A stretch of 8,267 nt of DNA from assembly GCA_934120265.1 (NCBI GenBank), contig CAKOTU010000026.1, forward strand, positions 1 to 8,267. Direction: 5' to 3'. The notes under the pieces are model-generated. The model saw only the letters and a program-made list of their open reading frames with translations. It searched no databases and was not told where the DNA came from. Position numbers and translations under genes: made by a program. How positions within the stretch are numbered: position 1 is the stretch's first letter; every line of letters starts with the position of its first letter. This document shows, piece by piece, positions 6,043 to 8,267 of the stretch. The stretch comes from an uncultured Bacilli bacterium (GTDB lineage Bacteria > Bacillota_I > Bacilli_A > RF39 > UBA660).

Positions 6043-6047
6043 ACTAT
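5981..6047 (-). promoter_or_regulatory. Leader hairpin I, copy B (14-bp inverted repeat)
   Basis: ATAGTATGGTTAAA (5981-5994) and TTTAACCATACTAT (6034-6047) are perfect complements around a 39-base loop. The loop has its own small stem around CCAAGCTGG. The upstream arm in the transcript holds the micro-ORF ATG and lies directly downstream of its ribosome site, so folding would hide the start. Copy A keeps the pairing with one compensatory change and one wobble, which supports selection on the fold. Confidence 0.7.
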
Positions 6048-6066
6048 CACTACCTTTACTATATTA

Positions 6067-6096
6067 AGTATACAATTTAGTGTTTGTTATTGTCAA
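6067..6096 (-). promoter_or_regulatory. Promoter of the pilin leader
   Basis: On the minus strand TTGACA (6091-6096) and TATACT (6067-6072) are separated by 18 bp. The spacer resembles that of copy A. The predicted transcript start is near 6060, leaving a leader of about 190 bases before the pilin ATG, unlike the very short leaders of mutL and proS. Confidence 0.85.
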
Positions 6097-6108
6097 TAAT
6101 AACTATAC

Positions 6109-6141
6109 AAAAAAGAAGTAAATTAAGCATTTACTCCTTTT
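6109..6141 (-). terminator. secDF intrinsic terminator overlapping the stop
   Basis: AAAAGGAGTAAAT and ATTTACTTCTTTT on the minus strand form a 13-bp stem (6129-6141 with 6111-6123, one G-U) with a 5-base loop, continuing into a T run. The secDF TAA (6123-6125) lies at the loop and start of the 3' arm. Confidence 0.85.
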
Positions 6142-8267
6142 ACTTTCTTCTCAGTTGGTTCATTATCTTCATACCATTTTTTACTTAAATCAACACCTAT
6201 TTTTTTCTTTAAAAATAATCTTAATAATTGAGGCACTAATAAAATCGAAGAATATGTACCAGCAATTAAACCAATTAATAAAGCAATATTAAAGTTAAAT
6301 ATTTCATGTGAACCAAAGAATATTAATGTTATTACAGGAATCATTGTTGTAAGTGTTGTGATAATTGTACGTGATAACATTTGTTTTAAACTTGTATTGA
6401 TAAGTTCGTTAACATCATCCATACTCTTTAATCTACTATTGTATTTAGTTTTAATCAATTCACGAATACGATCAAATTCTACAATGGTATCATTTATTGA
6501 GTATCCAACTATTGAAAGTACAGCTGCTATAAAGACACTTGTTACTTCTAATCTAAATAAACTAAAGATTGCTACCATCATAAATACATCGTGAATTAAT
6601 GCAGCTAGTCCACTTATAGCATACATAAATTGGAATCTAAATGCTACATAAATAATTATTCCAATAAAGGCAATTAATAATGATAGAATTGCATTTTTAA
6701 CTAATGATTCTTTAACTAAGTTAGATACAACTCCAATGTCAGTAGAAGCTTCATATTTTTCTTGTAAATAAGATCCTACATTCATTACTTCATCTTTATT
6801 CATTGATTCATTTACTTTAATTATATAAACGTTATCACTAGCTTTTTCATAACTATAAACATTGTAATTAAGAGAAGCCATATCTTCTTTTATTACTTCT
6901 TCAGTTAAATCATTTGATGTTTCAATTGTAATAGAAGTACCACCTTTAAAATCTATTCCAAGATTTAATCCAGAAATAACAAGAGAAACTATACCTATAA
7001 TAACCATAATTCCGGCAAGTGGTAATGTGTAACGGTTTAATTCATTAAAATTAAGTTTTTCAAATCTTTCTTTATTACCATTATATCCAATAAATAATTT
7101 TTCTTTTCCTTCAAAGAAACCAGTTTTAATTGTATAGTTTATTAACCATCTTACAACAAATACCATAACAAACATAGTAACTGCTATACTTATGATTAAC
7201 ATAGTAGCAAATCCTTTAACACTACTTTCACCAAAAATAAATAAGATAAGCGCAACTACTAAAGTAGTTAAGTTACCATCTAAGATAGAAGCGAAGGAGT
7301 TTTTATTACCATTTTTAACAGCATTTTTTAACTTACTACCTTTTTTCAATTCATCTTTAATTCTTGAAAAACTAATAACACTTGAGTCAACTGCCATTCC
7401 AATACCAATTAATACAGCAGCAATTCCAGGTAAAGTAAGAACTCCACCTACAAGCCAGAATATAGCAAATACTAGTGCAGTATAAATCATAATACCAACG
7501 CTTGATACAAATCCAGCAAAACGGTATAAACAAATTAAAACAACCATAATTAAAGCTATTCCAATAATACCTGCTGTAAATGTTTTATTTAAAGAGTTAG
7601 CTCCTAATGAAGCATCAACTGTTTTAGAAGATATTTCCTCTAACTTTGTAGGAAGACTTCCTGAACTAATCAAACTAGAAAGAGTTTCTGCTTCTTCTGT
7701 TGTAAAGTTACCTTGAATAATAACATCACTAGCAAATCCTTCCCCAACACTGGCAACACTCAAACATGAAGATTCAGAAGTTCCGCATTTGTTTCCTTCT
7801 TGACTGAATGAATCTTCACCTTCAGTATAATCTAACCAAATAACAATTCTATTGTCACTCATTTCACTTACTTTTTTAGTAACTTTGTAAAAAGTTTCTT
7901 TGTCTTTTACACTAAGTGCGACAGCAGGTCTTCCATTAGAATCACTTCCAAGTTTAGCTCCACTAATAACATCACTAGTCATAAGTAAATTATCACTAGT
8001 ATCTCTAAATGTTAAATTAGCAGCCTTACTTAGTATTTTACGAGCTTCTTCAATGTTGGTAACACCAGCAAGCTCAACTCTAATCTTGTCATCACCTTCA
8101 ACAACAATGTTAGGTTCAGATACCCCTAATGTATCTATTCTCTTACCAATAGTTTTATATGTAGAAGTAAGTTTATCACTAGTCATTTTACTACCATCTA
8201 AACTACTTACTTGGTATAAAACTTCAAATCCACCTTGTAAATCAAGACCATAATTTACATGTTTAAT
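6123..8267 (-). CDS. secDF: SecDF fused protein-export membrane protein (5' partial)
   Basis: SecDF uses the proton-motive force to help pull exported proteins through SecYEG. The reading frame stays open to the right edge: 714 residues are visible. The frame before the first in-window ATG (8184-8186) encodes GLDLQGG, a conserved SecD motif, so that ATG is internal; probably only the first membrane segment and a few residues are missing. The SecD half has a large extracytoplasmic domain, then membrane helices with GIGMAVDSS, keeping the conserved aspartate. The SecF half begins near YTLPLAGIM, with GLNLGIDFKGG and GYSINDTIVEFDRIRE. The D-F fusion is typical of Bacilli-type Gram-positives. After the VDSS motif the usual FERI is FSRI here. 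The extracytoplasmic domain has two close cysteines (codons at 7785-7787 and 7764-7766) that may form a disulfide. Its terminator ends the unit before the pilin leader. Confidence 0.96.
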   Translation of the reverse strand: MKHVNYGLDLQGGFEVLYQVSSLDGSKMTSDKLTSTYKTIGKRIDTLGVSEPNIVVEGDDKIRVELAGVTNIEEARKILSKAANLTFRDTSDNLLMTSDVISGAKLGSDSNGRPAVALSVKDKETFYKVTKKVSEMSDNRIVIWLDYTEGEDSFSQEGNKCGTSESSCLSVASVGEGFASDVIIQGNFTTEEAETLSSLISSGSLPTKLEEISSKTVDASLGANSLNKTFTAGIIGIALIMVVLICLYRFAGFVSSVGIMIYTALVFAIFWLVGGVLTLPGIAAVLIGIGMAVDSSVISFSRIKDELKKGSKLKNAVKNGNKNSFASILDGNLTTLVVALILFIFGESSVKGFATMLIISIAVTMFVMVFVVRWLINYTIKTGFFEGKEKLFIGYNGNKERFEKLNFNELNRYTLPLAGIMVIIGIVSLVISGLNLGIDFKGGTSITIETSNDLTEEVIKEDMASLNYNVYSYEKASDNVYIIKVNESMNKDEVMNVGSYLQEKYEASTDIGVVSNLVKESLVKNAILSLLIAFIGIIIYVAFRFQFMYAISGLAALIHDVFMMVAIFSLFRLEVTSVFIAAVLSIVGYSINDTIVEFDRIRELIKTKYNSRLKSMDDVNELINTSLKQMLSRTIITTLTTMIPVITLIFFGSHEIFNFNIALLIGLIAGTYSSILLVPQLLRLFLKKKIGVDLSKKWYEDNEPTEKKVKGVNA

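Larger units (their letters stand above)
5928..6096 (-). repeat. Leader cassette copy B, upstream of pilin gene
   Basis: This is the partner of the repeat at 1-177, colinear over its whole length apart from the C-tract expansion in copy A. The outer hairpin arm extends the unit to about 5914. It lies between the secDF terminator and the pilin ribosome site, so the repeated unit is the whole promoter and leader and not a fragment of the pilin coding region. Confidence 0.85.

Noticed and set aside
5871..6122. Known riboswitch (for example c-di-GMP, common before pilin genes) or T-box
   Set aside because: None of the conserved core sequences of those classes is present in this leader, nor in the short proS leader.
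8184..8186. ATG as the secDF start
   Set aside because: The frame upstream is open to the window edge and encodes the conserved SecD motif GLDLQGG, so the true start is outside the window.
6358..8253. Several plus-strand open frames opposite secDF
   Set aside because: They are shadows of the well-conserved SecDF frame, with no promoter or ribosome sites.

Overview
The window is AT-rich and densely coded, with every recognisable gene on the minus strand. It looks like a low-GC Gram-positive of the Bacilli/Mollicutes-related type, possibly an uncultured host-associated lineage. The reasons are the strong AT bias, consensus TTGACA/TATAAT promoters, AAGGAGG-type ribosome sites, a fused SecDF, a short archaeal-type ProRS with a C-terminal zinc domain, and MutL with an intact endonuclease motif. 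TGA is used as a stop (sigma-like gene) and tryptophans are TGG, so the standard code applies and this is not a UGA-Trp mollicute. The lineage is an inference.

In transcription order (right to left): secDF (6123-8267, 5' end outside the window) ends in a terminator that overlaps its stop. A leader cassette follows (about 5914-6096) with a strong promoter, a possible 34-codon micro-ORF, a 14-bp hairpin over its start codon and a long attenuator-like hairpin over its end. It leads into a type IV pilin-like gene (4839-5870) with a C-terminal C-type-lectin-like domain. Next come a divergent sigma-70-family protein (4086-4757), mutL (2270-4042) with a closely linked unrecognised gene (1762-2259), and proS (235-1659). 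Almost every unit has its own promoter and intrinsic terminator; only mutL and the 165-aa gene look co-transcribed.

The most interesting part is a second, diverged copy of the leader cassette at the left edge (1-177), after the proS terminator and reading out of the window. By hand alignment the copies are roughly 78% identical and differ in length only by an 8-base expansion of a G/C homopolymer. Both keep the promoter with its 18-bp spacer, the ribosome site, the start codon, the 14-bp inverted repeat (with one compensatory pair change) and the terminal hairpin. In the left copy a run of ten G's (minus strand) puts the conserved second half of the micro-ORF out of frame. This suggests a duplicated leader/attenuator family, perhaps phase-variable, controlling surface pilin-like genes. 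The repeat, promoters, hairpins and frame shift are visible in the sequence; the regulatory mechanism is inferred.

There is no gene-free stretch above 300 bases. The two longest gaps (1-234 and 5871-6122) are filled by the leader cassettes and terminators. I see no tRNA, rRNA, CRISPR, insertion sequence or reverse transcriptase.
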